Below, piece by piece: positions 18,900-31,300 of a stretch of DNA of 64,000 nt. A model generated the notes under the pieces. It was not told the origin of the DNA, did not search any database, and saw nothing but the letters and a program-made list of their open reading frames with translations. Position 1 is the first letter of the stretch. Each line of letters begins with the position of its first letter. A program made the translations under genes and the position numbers. Origin of the DNA: Wuchereria bancrofti (Eukaryota; Nematoda; Chromadorea; Rhabditida; Onchocercidae); the NCBI GenBank assembly GCA_005281725.1, contig SSBO01000009.1:3298163-3362162 (forward strand). Reading direction: 5' to 3'.

Positions 18900-21800
18900 C
18901 CATGTTACAGTTTTGCGGTTTTATTCTTTGCTTTGCTCTACATTATTGTTGACATTACTATCGGCGATTAATTTGTTTATGGCAGTTAAATATTTTTGAA
19001 GTGTTGTGCAATAATACATCGTGACTTTGTAATTCGATTTGTAAATTTTCATAAAATTTGAAAATGAATACAAATAATCCTAATCAGGCTTAGCTTTATT
19101 TATGAGACTTTTTGAAAAGTATAAATAGATAGCATTTAGCCATATGGAGCCAAGATATTTAATATCTTTTTTATATTAATTGGTACGATACGAAGATATT
19201 TAATATGTTAATTGCTGGTATGATAGTTACTTAAAAAGTATTATGAATGTTAAATATGTTAAACGAATGTTTGTTAGATGTTGTAATTATTAATACAACA
19301 GTGCTTGATAACAGATTTCAGTCATTTATGTTTTGGTCTTATCTACAAATGAAATTTAATTAGTGTTTGTTGAATATTAGAAACACCACTGCGTTTCTCT
19401 TATTTACCTCTCATTACCTTAGAAAAATTACAGGTTAAAATTTTGCACTCGCGAAGATTCCTGTTAAAGAGGAGAACTGTACGAAATAAACATGCATATT
19501 TTGTTGATAAACATTTTGATGCTTGCAAGACTTACATTTGTCCATAAGTATTTCCTTCATACGAATTATGAAATTAAATTAATTCTAATTAAATTAACTT
19601 GAGAAATTAACTTGACTTCAATAAATCAGTGGGAGTTCCATTTTGTCATAAAGCAATATATTGACCTCATTATTATGACCTTTTCTGTATGAACTTGTAG
19701 TCCTTTAAGAGCTAAGAAATTTGCATTCCATTACAACTGTTGAAGGAAGTGTAATGGAATACCTCATTGTTTTTGGTAACTAATGTAACAACAACAATAA
19801 GTACTTGTGTGCCAAACTGCGCTCTGGGCGCTCTTCCACTTAATGGATAGACATTGTAGTTGGAGTACGAAAACATACCCAAATGAATAGTCATATCAAT
19901 GGATCTAATAGATGGAAAGTATTATTGTCAGGTGTGAAGAAGAGAGAGGACAATAAATGGGAAAGGGAAGGTGAAGTTGAAGTTAACATTTCCTTCCTAA
20001 CTTCCGTGCAGTCTTCTCAATTGTGTAATACTTCCCTAGCTATAGTCATCTTTAAAACGGGTAAACAAATGAAACTGAAGGGATCTGTAAGTACAGATAA
20101 GTATATATCACCAAGTTATCTCTGCCTAAAATTCATCACTTACTAGAACCTGAATTGATCAACAAAAAGTTCAAGTACTCATTCTTCTGACTGATCCCTC
20201 CTTACCTATTGTAAGATATTTCAAAAAGCTAATACGAATGGAAATTTCAGGAAATTAATGTATTGAAAAAACTTTGCAAGATCATGGCGTTAAAGGTCCA
20301 ATAACAGGATTGTGATAAAGGTGATAACTCTACAAGACAATGATTAACAAAAATCAGATTTCGTATTGCAAGAAACATTTCCTTCAATCTTGACTTAGCT
20401 AATTATATATGCGACAATAACAGAATGCAAAATCAACGATTTTTATATTTTATTTCAAAATTTCTAAAAAATGCAAAGGATGAAATTTAACTTTTTTAAA
20501 GATGAATAAAAACACCCAATGAGCAAAAATACGCGTATTTCGGATGGTAATGATTGAAATAGTTAGAGAGATTAGGAAAAGCGTAGAAATTACATAAAAG
20601 TTTGCAAAAATGACCTTACTGTTTGTAGTAGAGTCAGCTCAAATGACTTTCATATGAGGAATATCTTTTCAAAAGAATTCCAGCAGAAATTTTGCAGCAA
20701 TGAAGTAATTTTTTGGGTGGTCAAGAAAGAAATATAGTCCACAACAGAACAGAAGCATAGAGAAGAAAAATTTTACATCTTATATGGAAAATATCTACAA
20801 AAATGAGTAGAAATACGAAAGAAAACAGAAAATTCAGAGTATGATTATACAGTTTAGAAAATGACATGAGATAAAAACAACGGAAAATTAGAACTTAACT
20901 TGGGAGTATAAGGTTGGAGAAGGATAAATTTATCTATTGGTTTAGAAACTTTTCTGCTAAGTCAGTTTTGATCAAATCTTAAATCTCATAAAATTGAACA
21001 GAATGAAATGAATCACATCTGAATTTGAATTCAATTTAAAAAGAGATAAGTTAGGAATCTAAAAAATATTTGAATTCAAGCCCACAAAGTAAACTACCGG
21101 GAAGTGTTTTTTTATCACTCGTTTTTCCTACCCGTTTTTTAACGATAATAATTTAACAAAATTCGAGTCTATCACCAGACCTATGTGTACTTCAGTTCTT
21201 TGAAAAAAAATGTTATTTCTTCATTTCCTTGCCCATATTTGAAAGATTGAATAACCACATGGGACTAAATTAAGAATAGTTCGTCTTTCAATTTCAAAAA
21301 TTAACCAACACTTATGATAATTACGATACTGATACAGCTATCTTCCTTCTCCAGTCTTGTGATCCTAAATTAAATTCTAGTTTTCCACTGCTTTATCTTA
21401 TATGTTAAATTAAATGGGAATTACGACAAAAAATGATGTAGAGTAGTATCACAACATGAATCACTTACAGCGATAAGGGAATCACACATTATTCTCGACA
21501 TACTGTAAGAAGAAAAAATCGACATATCACATATCCGTAAGATATAAATTATCAATCAGTGTTTGTCATGTAATTTGTATCCAACCGCTGAAATAAGTAC
21601 TTCAAGTATAATAGAAAGAAATAATGACAAATAGAAATTTAGCAAATTCCACTCCAAATTCAAATGTATTGCTCAAACTGTGTAATAGATCTATCACTTA
21701 CTGTTTGGAACATTTCTAAAACTAAGAAGAATCCAAGTTTAATGCTACTAACAAAAATATACGTACTTATGGTAGGAACTTATAGAAGATATCGCGGAAT

Positions 21801-22015
21801 GCATTCTGATAAATATTTGATTGATTGATATAAAAATAGAATAAATAGGATAGAATATCAACATCAGAAACAGAGATAAGCGCTCATGATGTTCAAAAAT
21901 AATAAGTCATATTAAAATGAAATCATGAAACGTTTTCAAGTAAAGCGGTCATTTCGATTGTCCTTGATGAGAGAGAAACTGAGGGGACAACCACGATCGG
22001 GACCTGTTTATATAT

Positions 22016-22045
22016 GGGTTATACCGGGGGAACAGGGGGAGGGGG
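22016..22045 (+). other. Four-run G-quadruplex motif
   Basis: Four G runs lie within 30 bases: GGG, a 7-base loop, GGGGG, loop AACA, GGGGG, loop A, GGGGG. This satisfies the G3+N1-7 rule and is the densest G cluster in an AT-rich window. A further GGGG and GGG lie just upstream (about 21,983-22,003). It sits in intergenic DNA, so a regulatory or replication role is only inferred. Confidence 0.7.
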
Positions 22046-23343
22046 ACAAAACGAGGTGAATATACCAAGTGAGGACAAATATTAGTTTTATTCATGTTTA
22101 ACGAACAAATATTAAATGTAGAAGAATTTGCTTAGGGTTTTACCCCCTTCTGATAAAGAAATAAATAAATATTTACTGTTGTGCATTGTCAAGGTAAAGT
22201 AAGCCATTTGATTTTTTTATATTTATAGCTTCTTACACATGTAAAAAGTGTCTGAACAAAAGGCATATTATACTCTAGATTTAGTCCCTAAATTTTCTTT
22301 TTTCCCACAAATAAATTAAGCATCTATATAGACAAACCTCTGATAAAGAAAAGACCTTCATCATTCCACTTTAGTTTTCCAGTTTCTGTTTTTTCCCATG
22401 TTTCTCTCAAATCCTTTCTCATTTTGTAAATTTTATATAAATAAGCAACAACTACTTTTGCTAGGAATTCACTTAATGAGAAATCAATAGATGGTTATTA
22501 AAATGCAATTTGGAAATGTTCCCATATCAATTCTCAATGAATGCACAAAAGTAGGCCCATTTCAAAATTAAGTTTCTACCTGACTAGTTCTAGCACTCTG
22601 ACTCTTTGAATAGTGATTTGCTCTTCGAAATAAATTACTGTAATGAAATGTAAGGTACTGCAATGCTTTCTCTCTCTATGTAGACTCAGTCATTTGCTGT
22701 ACCAACAGAACTTCTTAAAGAAGAGTATAACTCCAGTAACTAGTTCATTTCGATTGCTGCTCACATATCTCAAAAACTCTTTTATTGTTGAAGTTAGCTT
22801 CCAAATGCAAAAAACCCAGAAAATATCTCATCTATCTCGAAACTTTTCTATTTTCAAATAATAAAACTATCTCGCATAAAACTAATCACTAGCCACTCTC
22901 GCTACAAAAAATCATTTTACAGTTTTTGATTTCAAACAATTTGCAAGAATCGACTATTTCCACTTCTCGTATTTAGAAAATCTGTACATACATCATAAAT
23001 CCCTTGCTTTTTACTGAAAAAATGTAGACTCAAAATTATCTTGAAAAACTGCTTAATATTAAGCTTCTAAAATTAGCCTATGGTTTTAATATCCGTCCAT
23101 TCATCTGCATATGGCTCGACTTTGTTGTAGACTGAGATAACCGAAACAACGAGAATACAATACTGTTACTGTTCTTTCCTCATGACGAAATCAATTTGTA
23201 CTTCTGAGTCACTCTGCAACCTCTCTGCGCTTTCCCGTTCTATCATCCGACCACTACCAAATGCTCTTATGCAAACAAAACTCGAGCAGCAGTAAAGCAA
23301 TACAGTGCCACTCACGGAGACACACTAAACCGATACCAAAACG

Positions 23344-25340
23344 ATGGCGACAAGGACGAGAAGCTCCTCATCCGTAACCATATATCTCTCATAACTTCCC
23401 TGAAAGGTCGAACTGAAGGGGTTAACAAAGACTATTCAAATAGCTTAAAAAACCTTCGAATATTATAGGATTAATGAAACTAATAAATATCAAATATGTT
23501 CCAGAAAAGAAGCCTTTTTAAAGCACTTATTTTCCTCGACATAAAATGCTGTTTTGACACTCCACGTGCTTAATGTAATCTGATATCAGCCAACAAAAGA
23601 AAATAAATCCCAAGGAAAAATTTTTTGAGGAATAAAAAGCAAATAATTTTTTCTGCTTGTGAAAATAAAGTTAGCAAAAGTTAAGTGCATGATGGAAAAA
23701 ACTGAGTTAACCTAAAAAACAATGATGATATGTATCGTTCCCAAATTCACTAATATAAATGATCAAGTTTCAGTAGAAGTTTTAAAAACAACATTATAAG
23801 TATACTCTGATTCGGTGACTTCTATTTCATTTTTTCTTTCAACTATTGATGTAGATTTAATTAAATGAAAAACCTATACTTTAAGAGAATGAAAAGTCTA
23901 TTCATTAGACAAATTATTAGGAGAGGAATGGCCTAAGGCACTAATTAAGATGTTCATATTGAAATGGATGAAGAAATACTTTAAGCTATCAAAACATTCT
24001 ATATAAAACAACTCTTTAGCGCTCTTATACAATTCTCATAAGGAGTGAAAGTTCAAAAATTGAAAGATCACAAAAAGTATATGTGAAATCAAGGAAAACA
24101 AACCAATTAAACTTTGGAAAGAAACGCATTAAAGATTAGATTTTTGCTGCTGTTGTTGTTGCTGCTGCATTGATTGTAATTTCCGCCTAAGAACGACCAC
24201 CAATCTATGTTGCCTGAAAAATGAAACTACCAATTCCATTTCTTCATTACTATTCACTGTGATGAGCTCATTCCTTGAACTTGGAGTTTTTCTATATTAT
24301 GGTAAGCATATTAGAGTAGAGCAAAATGCAAAATAGGTTTCAAATTAAACCAATATTGCAAACTAAATCCTTCCCTATCCATCAGTAGTTGATACCAACT
24401 TTACATATCAAAGTTCGAAGTAGAGAAATTTCAATAGAAAATGAAGTTAGAACCGAACTCAATATAAATTCTAACTCAATATAAAAATCCGCATAATACG
24501 AGCCAAATCTCAATCAAAACAATGATTAAACTAACGAGGTTATAAAATTGATGAATAATTACCAGATAAGGTCAGATAAGGTCAACGTGCAACGGAGGAA
24601 AATCATTATGGCTTACTTACTACAGTAATCCGCAGATTCATACTTGTCAAGCAATCACAGTAATCTAGAAATTTTATGGATCATTTTACATTTGTGTACA
24701 ACCGGAATACAGCACTGATGCAATAAAAAAAATCCAGCCATAAATTTATTATTGATTTCCAGCAAGGACGGTTGGATCAAGCACTATCATAAAATGATTC
24801 TTATGAAATGAGATAAATGAATAGAAATAAATAAAATTAATGAGGGCGGAATAGAGCTAAATGTGTTAAAGCAAGTGATTTTTTCATGAACATCAAAGGT
24901 TGAAGCCGATGGACGTCCGTCAAAGATGACCACGATTAGCTTAACGACTACCTTAAGTAGGGATATAAGTACGGTAAATGTAAGGGAAGAAATATATGTC
25001 ACGTATCAGGAAAAGGCGGAAATACAAGAAAAACTTCAGGTAAACAACATGAAAAATATTAGGAACTGGTGAAAGCAAAGAGAGACAGCCGAAAGTTCAT
25101 CGTAAAATGATCAAGACAGCATTTTCCACTCTTAAAACAACTATCGTATTTCCATCATAAGGACCATTTGAAACCTTCCCGCCCTGTTCCTGAACCCCTG
25201 CAGTGCCCTCAACAGGATGAACTATTGTTGTACCGTGTACTGACTTTTTCTTAAAAAGACACTTGAAACTGCTTAAGAATAAGAATTTTTCCACTTTTCC
25301 CAAGTTTGTGAGAGAATATGGAATAACAAATTGGAGATAA
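23344..25340 (+). CDS. Candidate small four-exon gene nested against the coiled-coil gene
   Basis: I do not recognise this protein. Exons 23344-23373, 24899-25039, 25162-25236 and 25305-25340 join in phase 0 at every junction and end in TAA, giving 93 aa. The start reads MATRTRSSSS; the middle includes VREEIYVTYQEKAEIQEKLQ (helical, charged) and PSRPVPEPLQ; the end reads YRFVREYGITNWR. Donors are GTAACC, GTAAAC and GTACTG. The last acceptor has a strong pyrimidine tract (TTTTCCCAAG); the others are weaker. All four segments are GC-richer than their flanks. The last exon of the opposite-strand coiled-coil gene lies inside intron 1, and exons 2-4 lie in that gene's last intron. There is no signal peptide or membrane segment. 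Alternative start: ATG 24,926. A chance assembly is possible, because the opposite strand is also open at 25.1-25.3 kb. Confidence 0.35.
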
Positions 25341-28300
25341 TAATAAATATGGAAGTAATAATAAAAAACTGTCAGAAAACAAGTTAGCGTGAATATTTCC
25401 CGGAAAGGAAGCGTTCAGGTCTATTGCTTAATCTTATATGTTTATATAAACATATGTAGTGACATGAAGAAACGAGTATTGAAAAGTTTTAAATCATATG
25501 CACATAAAAGCAACTTAGAATACGAAAATATACTGATATAAAGTAATCGTTTTCCAAATACCATTGGATACTTCATCAATTCTAGCAATTTTTCTAAATT
25601 TAATTTAAATATTGGAAATAATACCCAGTTATAAGATTTGTTTATACCCTGCAAACACTTTTGTAATGTTCCACAAGTGGCATAATACGTAATTTCTGAA
25701 TCTAGAAAGTCCATCTTATGTGGAACATATTTATAATCCGACTAAATGGTTGCGCATTAAAGAAAGCACCGAAATGAAAAATGTAAGTACAGTTCCACTT
25801 CTTAAACCTTCAGGCTCCACAGTAGTACCTTTTCTGATAACAAAACTTTTGAGCACTTGTTAAGTATATGTTAATAAATTCATCGTGAAGAAATGAAGCA
25901 TAAATTGGGGACCGTCTATCTTAGCTACTTCATACTTTCCATACTCACTATCGATTCTATTTTGGTAGTGAATCATCCAGGAAAGAAGCAAAAATTTAGA
26001 TCAGTCTAGGAACAAATCACTGTTTTGTGTTTCAAAACAAAAACCTCAGGGTTTTAAATTTTGCACTCATACAACGATTTTTAAGAATGCAAATAATAAA
26101 CATTACCTTTCAATTCTTAAACCACTCTAGTTCTAAACTAACTGATTTAAATCAGCTTTATTTGCACTGAAATAAAGAATAAAACTTTTCAAAATCAAAA
26201 TTCTATTTTACTCTAATATTTTTTGAAATTTCAAACCCCATAACAACTAACAAATCCCAACGATAAATAAAAAGAAATCTTTGATAAAGTGGTATGCTTC
26301 TTAAAATACTTCACCTCAGGAAGTTGGATTAATGCAACTATGAGACTTGTTGAATCAAAGAACTGAAATACAAGTAGGAGTAAAGGTAGATCTCATAGAC
26401 GAATGTTTTCTTTCATGAATTACATAACTTCCCGGATGTGTTCCCATATGTAAGAAGTTTTCTATTGATTTCTTGACCATCTTCTGGAAACTATATTACG
26501 TAATCGGCAAATGTCCCAATCACTTCGTTAATCGGCCGTTAATGGACAGTGCTGCGGGAAATGCAATATTGTTCAAGTTATATTCACTATAGTTTAAACT
26601 AAATCCGGTCTAAATCTTCTGAAAGAAAAAGAAAAGCTGTTAGCAATCAGTCAAAATTGTCATTTGATTTGTGTTTATTCAGATTATGAGCAGCTGCTTC
26701 CATTACAACTGTAATTATTATAGTACCAAAGCGTAAAATCATATCACAAGCTATTTTATCGTTTATTTGCTCATTTACTTTTTAATCAGCTAATAGTTAA
26801 AAGGGAGGAAAAGACTTTTACATTTAGCAAAAACTTCCAAAATCTTCAATCTTGCTCGAAAAATTTCCCATTTAACTCAGAGTCACATTATTTTGATCCT
26901 TTCTGTAAGTTCTGAGGAATATCTTATAATTCAACTATGAGTACTTTTATCATAATCATATCTCACTAGGAAAAGAGAGGAAGAAAAGAAGAAGGTAAAA
27001 GCAATATTCCACTGAAACATGAACTATAATATATTTGGGAAAAGGGTTGCTGAAGGATAATATGTTGTGTAAACATACTTCATTTGGAATACAGATGAAT
27101 GAATGAATGCATGAAAAAACGGAAAGTCAGAAAACACCTGTGGTATAAGGGGTCAAATCCTTCTACATGTGTAAGAAAACCGATATTAAAAAGTTGAAGA
27201 CAAGCTTAAATTATGAATATAATAAGTAAATTAAATAAAAGACAATTTACCTAATACAGGTAAATTAATGGGAAGTCGAGCTTAATTGAAATGTGAAATA
27301 GAAATTGGGAAATCGATTTGCGACAGAAATATTGAATTCGAATATTGTGAAATGTAAGTGTTGCTCTAATCTACTAACAGATTTTGACTGCGAAGTATAG
27401 TCACAGCAATAAATATACAAATAATGGATCAAAACTTAAAGTAAATCTCTTATTACATTTAGAGCAAGACTTAGAGATTAAATATTCAAAATACTAAAAT
27501 AAAGGAATCTAAAATAAAAATAAATTTCAATCAAAACCTAAAGAAACTAAAGTAAAGGTAAATCTCAGAGGGATAAATAGACCCGTAAAGTTGCCCTGGT
27601 GTGTAATTCAATTTTAATAGCATTTTGAAAATTGCGTGGATTTGGTGAGAGATAGTCTCACTCAATTGTTTTGTTTTTCTAGATCTTTTGGTACTATAAT
27701 CTGCTTTGATAAAAAGAAACAAATCTGAGCTAATAAAAGTTTGATTTTAGAAAAATTTAAATTACTTATTGGAAAATGATTTAGCAGACCAAGGCATAAT
27801 GAGACTAACATGTCGATATCTTTCTTCAATTTCTTATTTTCTTCCGCCAATGATACCTGCAATATTTCATCGGTTATTTCACTTCCAATCCTTTTACGAG
27901 GTGGTGGTGTGGGAGTGTTGCATACTGTTTCCAATCTGAAAAGCTTGTTGCTTGAGCATACGAGACATAAGCAATGCTTAATATCATTTTATAACTGAAT
28001 GATAAATTCTCAATCCCTGTTATCCAAATAAGAACCTAACTTTATTTACTCTAAAGTATACTGCTAGGAATCAGAGAATGCCAAATCTTGAAACCTGGAC
28101 AAGCTATCATCGGATTTCTTTAACCTTTCCCCAATATCTAATTCTTCCGATACTTGCTTGCTTTTTTTCATTTCTTGCTGCATCTCACCCATTTCCTTTC
28201 GCATTCTGAAATTTGAAGATGTATTAAATAGAAAGAACTTCTGATTTCTAAACATTCCTAACCATGCAAGTTTGTAAACATAGCCTATTCGAAAAATGTT

Positions 28301-31300
28301 CCCTTTAATTGTAAATACAAATCTTCATAGATTATTCCGATTGGATACCGCATAGAAGTAACTGAGATCCTCTGAAGGTTAGCAAATGCTGCTTCAATGT
28401 TATTGCTATGCAGTGCTATTGTCATTGACGCACCGAATAAATAGGACAATCCTAATGCAGAATAAATCTTATACAACATGTAAAAACTTTTGCCTTGTTT
28501 TCTTTGCTTCTTAAATTAACCTTTCATTTTGGTTTAGTAATTCTTTATTTTCATCCTTCACGCTTTGCATTTCTCGATTCAGTATTTCCAATTGGTTATT
28601 CGACTTTACTTTCCACTCCTCGTTACACTGTTGCAATCGTCTCTCGAAGTCCTCTGTAAGCTTCCTCAATTCTTCTCGATTCTTCTCTAGCAATAATTTC
28701 TCCTCACTTTTCCAATGCTTTTTCAACAATCCTTCCATTTGTTGGTCTTGCTTACTCAGTTCTTTATCCAACAGATTATGCTCCTTCAACAGTTCACCTG
28801 CCAATTGAGCATTCTCCGCCATTAATTCATTTAACTGAAATAATTAAATCAAAGATGAACTGTCTCTTTCTATATTAATAAACTGTGTAATAATTTCAGA
28901 TAATTCTAAAAAAATTCTGAAAACTTCAACTTTTGTAGTAGTAGGTTGTATATCATTACATATCACAAATAATTCTATAATCTATAGAAAATAAGGTCGT
29001 ATATGGGTTTTTTATTTGAGGTTTTTTCAAAATTAGAGATTTTTTCAAAACATTTAATGGTTCATAAAATGCTAACAATATCAAAATTTTTTATTAACCA
29101 TTTTTTGAAAGTTATGAAAAAAAGTATCCGGTGAAAAGAACCCATCATAACGCCTTTTTATTTGTGCACAAGAAAAAATTTTTCCAATTCTGTCTTCTTA
29201 ACCTTATTTTTTACATCAGGCGAATCTTCGTCTAACACATTTTTTGTCTTCAGTGTTTCAACTTCATTTCTGAGCTGTCCAACTTCATTCGAAAGATGCA
29301 TTTTCTCCATACCTAAGATTGAATTAAGACATTAAAAATTCTATTAGTATACGAGGAAGCTCGACCTTTTAAGATATCAAAGACTAAAGAAACATTCACC
29401 AATGTTCCTAAATAGGTCAGGAATGCAGGGAAGTAAATTTATCAGATATTCTAAACGGTAAAAGTAATCTCTTTCAAATTAGGTCTACGCTTCAATTCTT
29501 GAATCCAACAATAAAAACAAATACCATTTTTTTATAACAAACCTAAATCGATGATTCGCTTCCGTTCAACTTCCAGTTCATTTGTGAGTCTTCTAATGTC
29601 CTCGACAAATGTTTCATTTGTTTTAGTTAGCTTTTCAAGTTCTTTTTCAGCAGCTTGCGTAATTGCTTCGCTCTTATTGCACTCCATTTTCCAATTCTCC
29701 TAAAAAAAATTTTATAACCAGAAACATTAAATAACATCTGTCCTTAAGTAACTACTATCCTTCAAAAATATTAAATAACAAAAAAATATAACCTTAAAAC
29801 CTGAAGAATTTTAAGATGTGTTTTTAGGGTTCATAGGTATGAATATCAGCATAAAAACAATTTCAATCTCTCGTTGTTGTCGTAGAAAGAGATACTCTCG
29901 GTTACAGGCAAATAAATCATTATCATAAAAATAAGGACAATATTATGCGCTTCATAAGATACGACAGATTAAAAGTGTTTCTGAACAGATATTAAGATCA
30001 AAAAGGCTTTGGACCAGACCTCGATGGTCTGAATTTGTTCGCGCAAATCATGGAGCTCTTGTTGCCGATCTCTTTCCAAATCTTCACTATTTTTAGTTTG
30101 AACTTTTAAACTTGCTAATTCCTGAGCTTGACGCTCACCTTCCGCTATTGCTTCATCTAGTTGCTGTCGAGTTACTTCTAGCTCCATCCGTTCACTGTAA
30201 AACAAAAAAAAAAAAACCACTCAGAACTAAGATTCCCATATTAAAAAGTCGTTAGAAGGAAACATATTTCATTTCTTTTGGCAAAGATATGAGATAACAG
30301 TAATTTTCCTACTTCGATCTGGACAAATTTAGTTAAAAATTTAAGATTGAAAGTGACGTATGATACAGAAAGAGTTAGCGACAGCGAAGCGGAAGGTAAA
30401 GCTCTGAAATTTGGTTCTGATTTAAACTTTAAATTTTCCGGAAATTATTCTTAAAATAACAAGCTCTGTAATTAGGCGAATTGAAAGAATGAGCATGGCA
30501 ACACGCGAGAAGTACGATGCCACTAAACAAATAAAGTACGATAAGCAGCACTTACACTGATTAAGAAACCAACAATAGACAGTAAAGTAACATTTAAATG
30601 AAGAGAGAAAAGTTATTCAGTCTAATTGCTTTTTAATTTTGGTGAAGCACATCTGAAGAAAAGGTTACAGCTTCATGAATTCTGCGAAATCTTAATAAGC
30701 CCAAAGCTTTAAGTGATAATACAGAAATACACATTGGAAAACAGAGAAAGTAAACGTAATAAATTACATTCGACGTTACGGTAAAACGCTATCAAAATAG
30801 CATTATCAGTATAGTTGATAAGCGAGTAGTAAAATAGCAGTAAGCTAAAGATAGGAAGCATGTTACAGCACAGAATACAGTACACCTTTTGTGTGATAAA
30901 AACATTTCGGATGAGAAAAAGTAACATATGAAAAATATCTCGGATTTCTTGTAAATTAAAATTGTGAACGGCTAAGAATGGATGAGCAATTTCCCATCCA
31001 AATAATGAATTGCAAAAGGAAATTTATTATAATTACCACGATAGCCGTTCCATTTCTTTCAGTCGTTCGAGTGCTTCAGTTTTCAGTTGCTCTTTCTCCG
31101 TATTAGCGATATTTAAGAAATTTCTCAAATAGTTCACTTCCTTTGACAAATTTTCAGACTGCTCTCGCAATCGATCCATTTCTACTCTCGATAATTCATA
31201 GGCCTGATGAGCTTTATCCAGTTGCTGATCAAGATCTTTTACTTTCTCAATATGCTTCCTGTTATTTTCATTTTCCATTTCGACAAACTGCTCTTTTAAT

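Larger units (their letters stand above)
17832..24128. other. Intergenic region between convergent genes
   Basis: About 6.3 kb separate the stop codons of the forkhead gene (+) and the coiled-coil gene (-). It holds 3' untranslated sequence of both, a TA/CA microsatellite at 18,873, a G-quadruplex motif at 22,016 and a GC-richer block at about 23,090-23,460 that may be the promoter of the small gene starting at 23,344. Open frames at about 18.4, 19.7-20.1 and 22.6 kb have no recognisable features. Confidence 0.5.

Noticed and set aside
19712..20146. Opposed open frames of 60 and 87 codons
   Set aside because: No recognisable domain, no consistent splice sites, and no compositional shift beyond a few tens of bases.
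25097..25303. Minus-strand frame containing GTTIVHPVEGTAGVQEQGGK
   Set aside because: It could be an exon, but it does not fit the phase of the coiled-coil gene, whose exon at 27,810 joins directly in frame to 24,213. The plus-strand reading has better splice sites.
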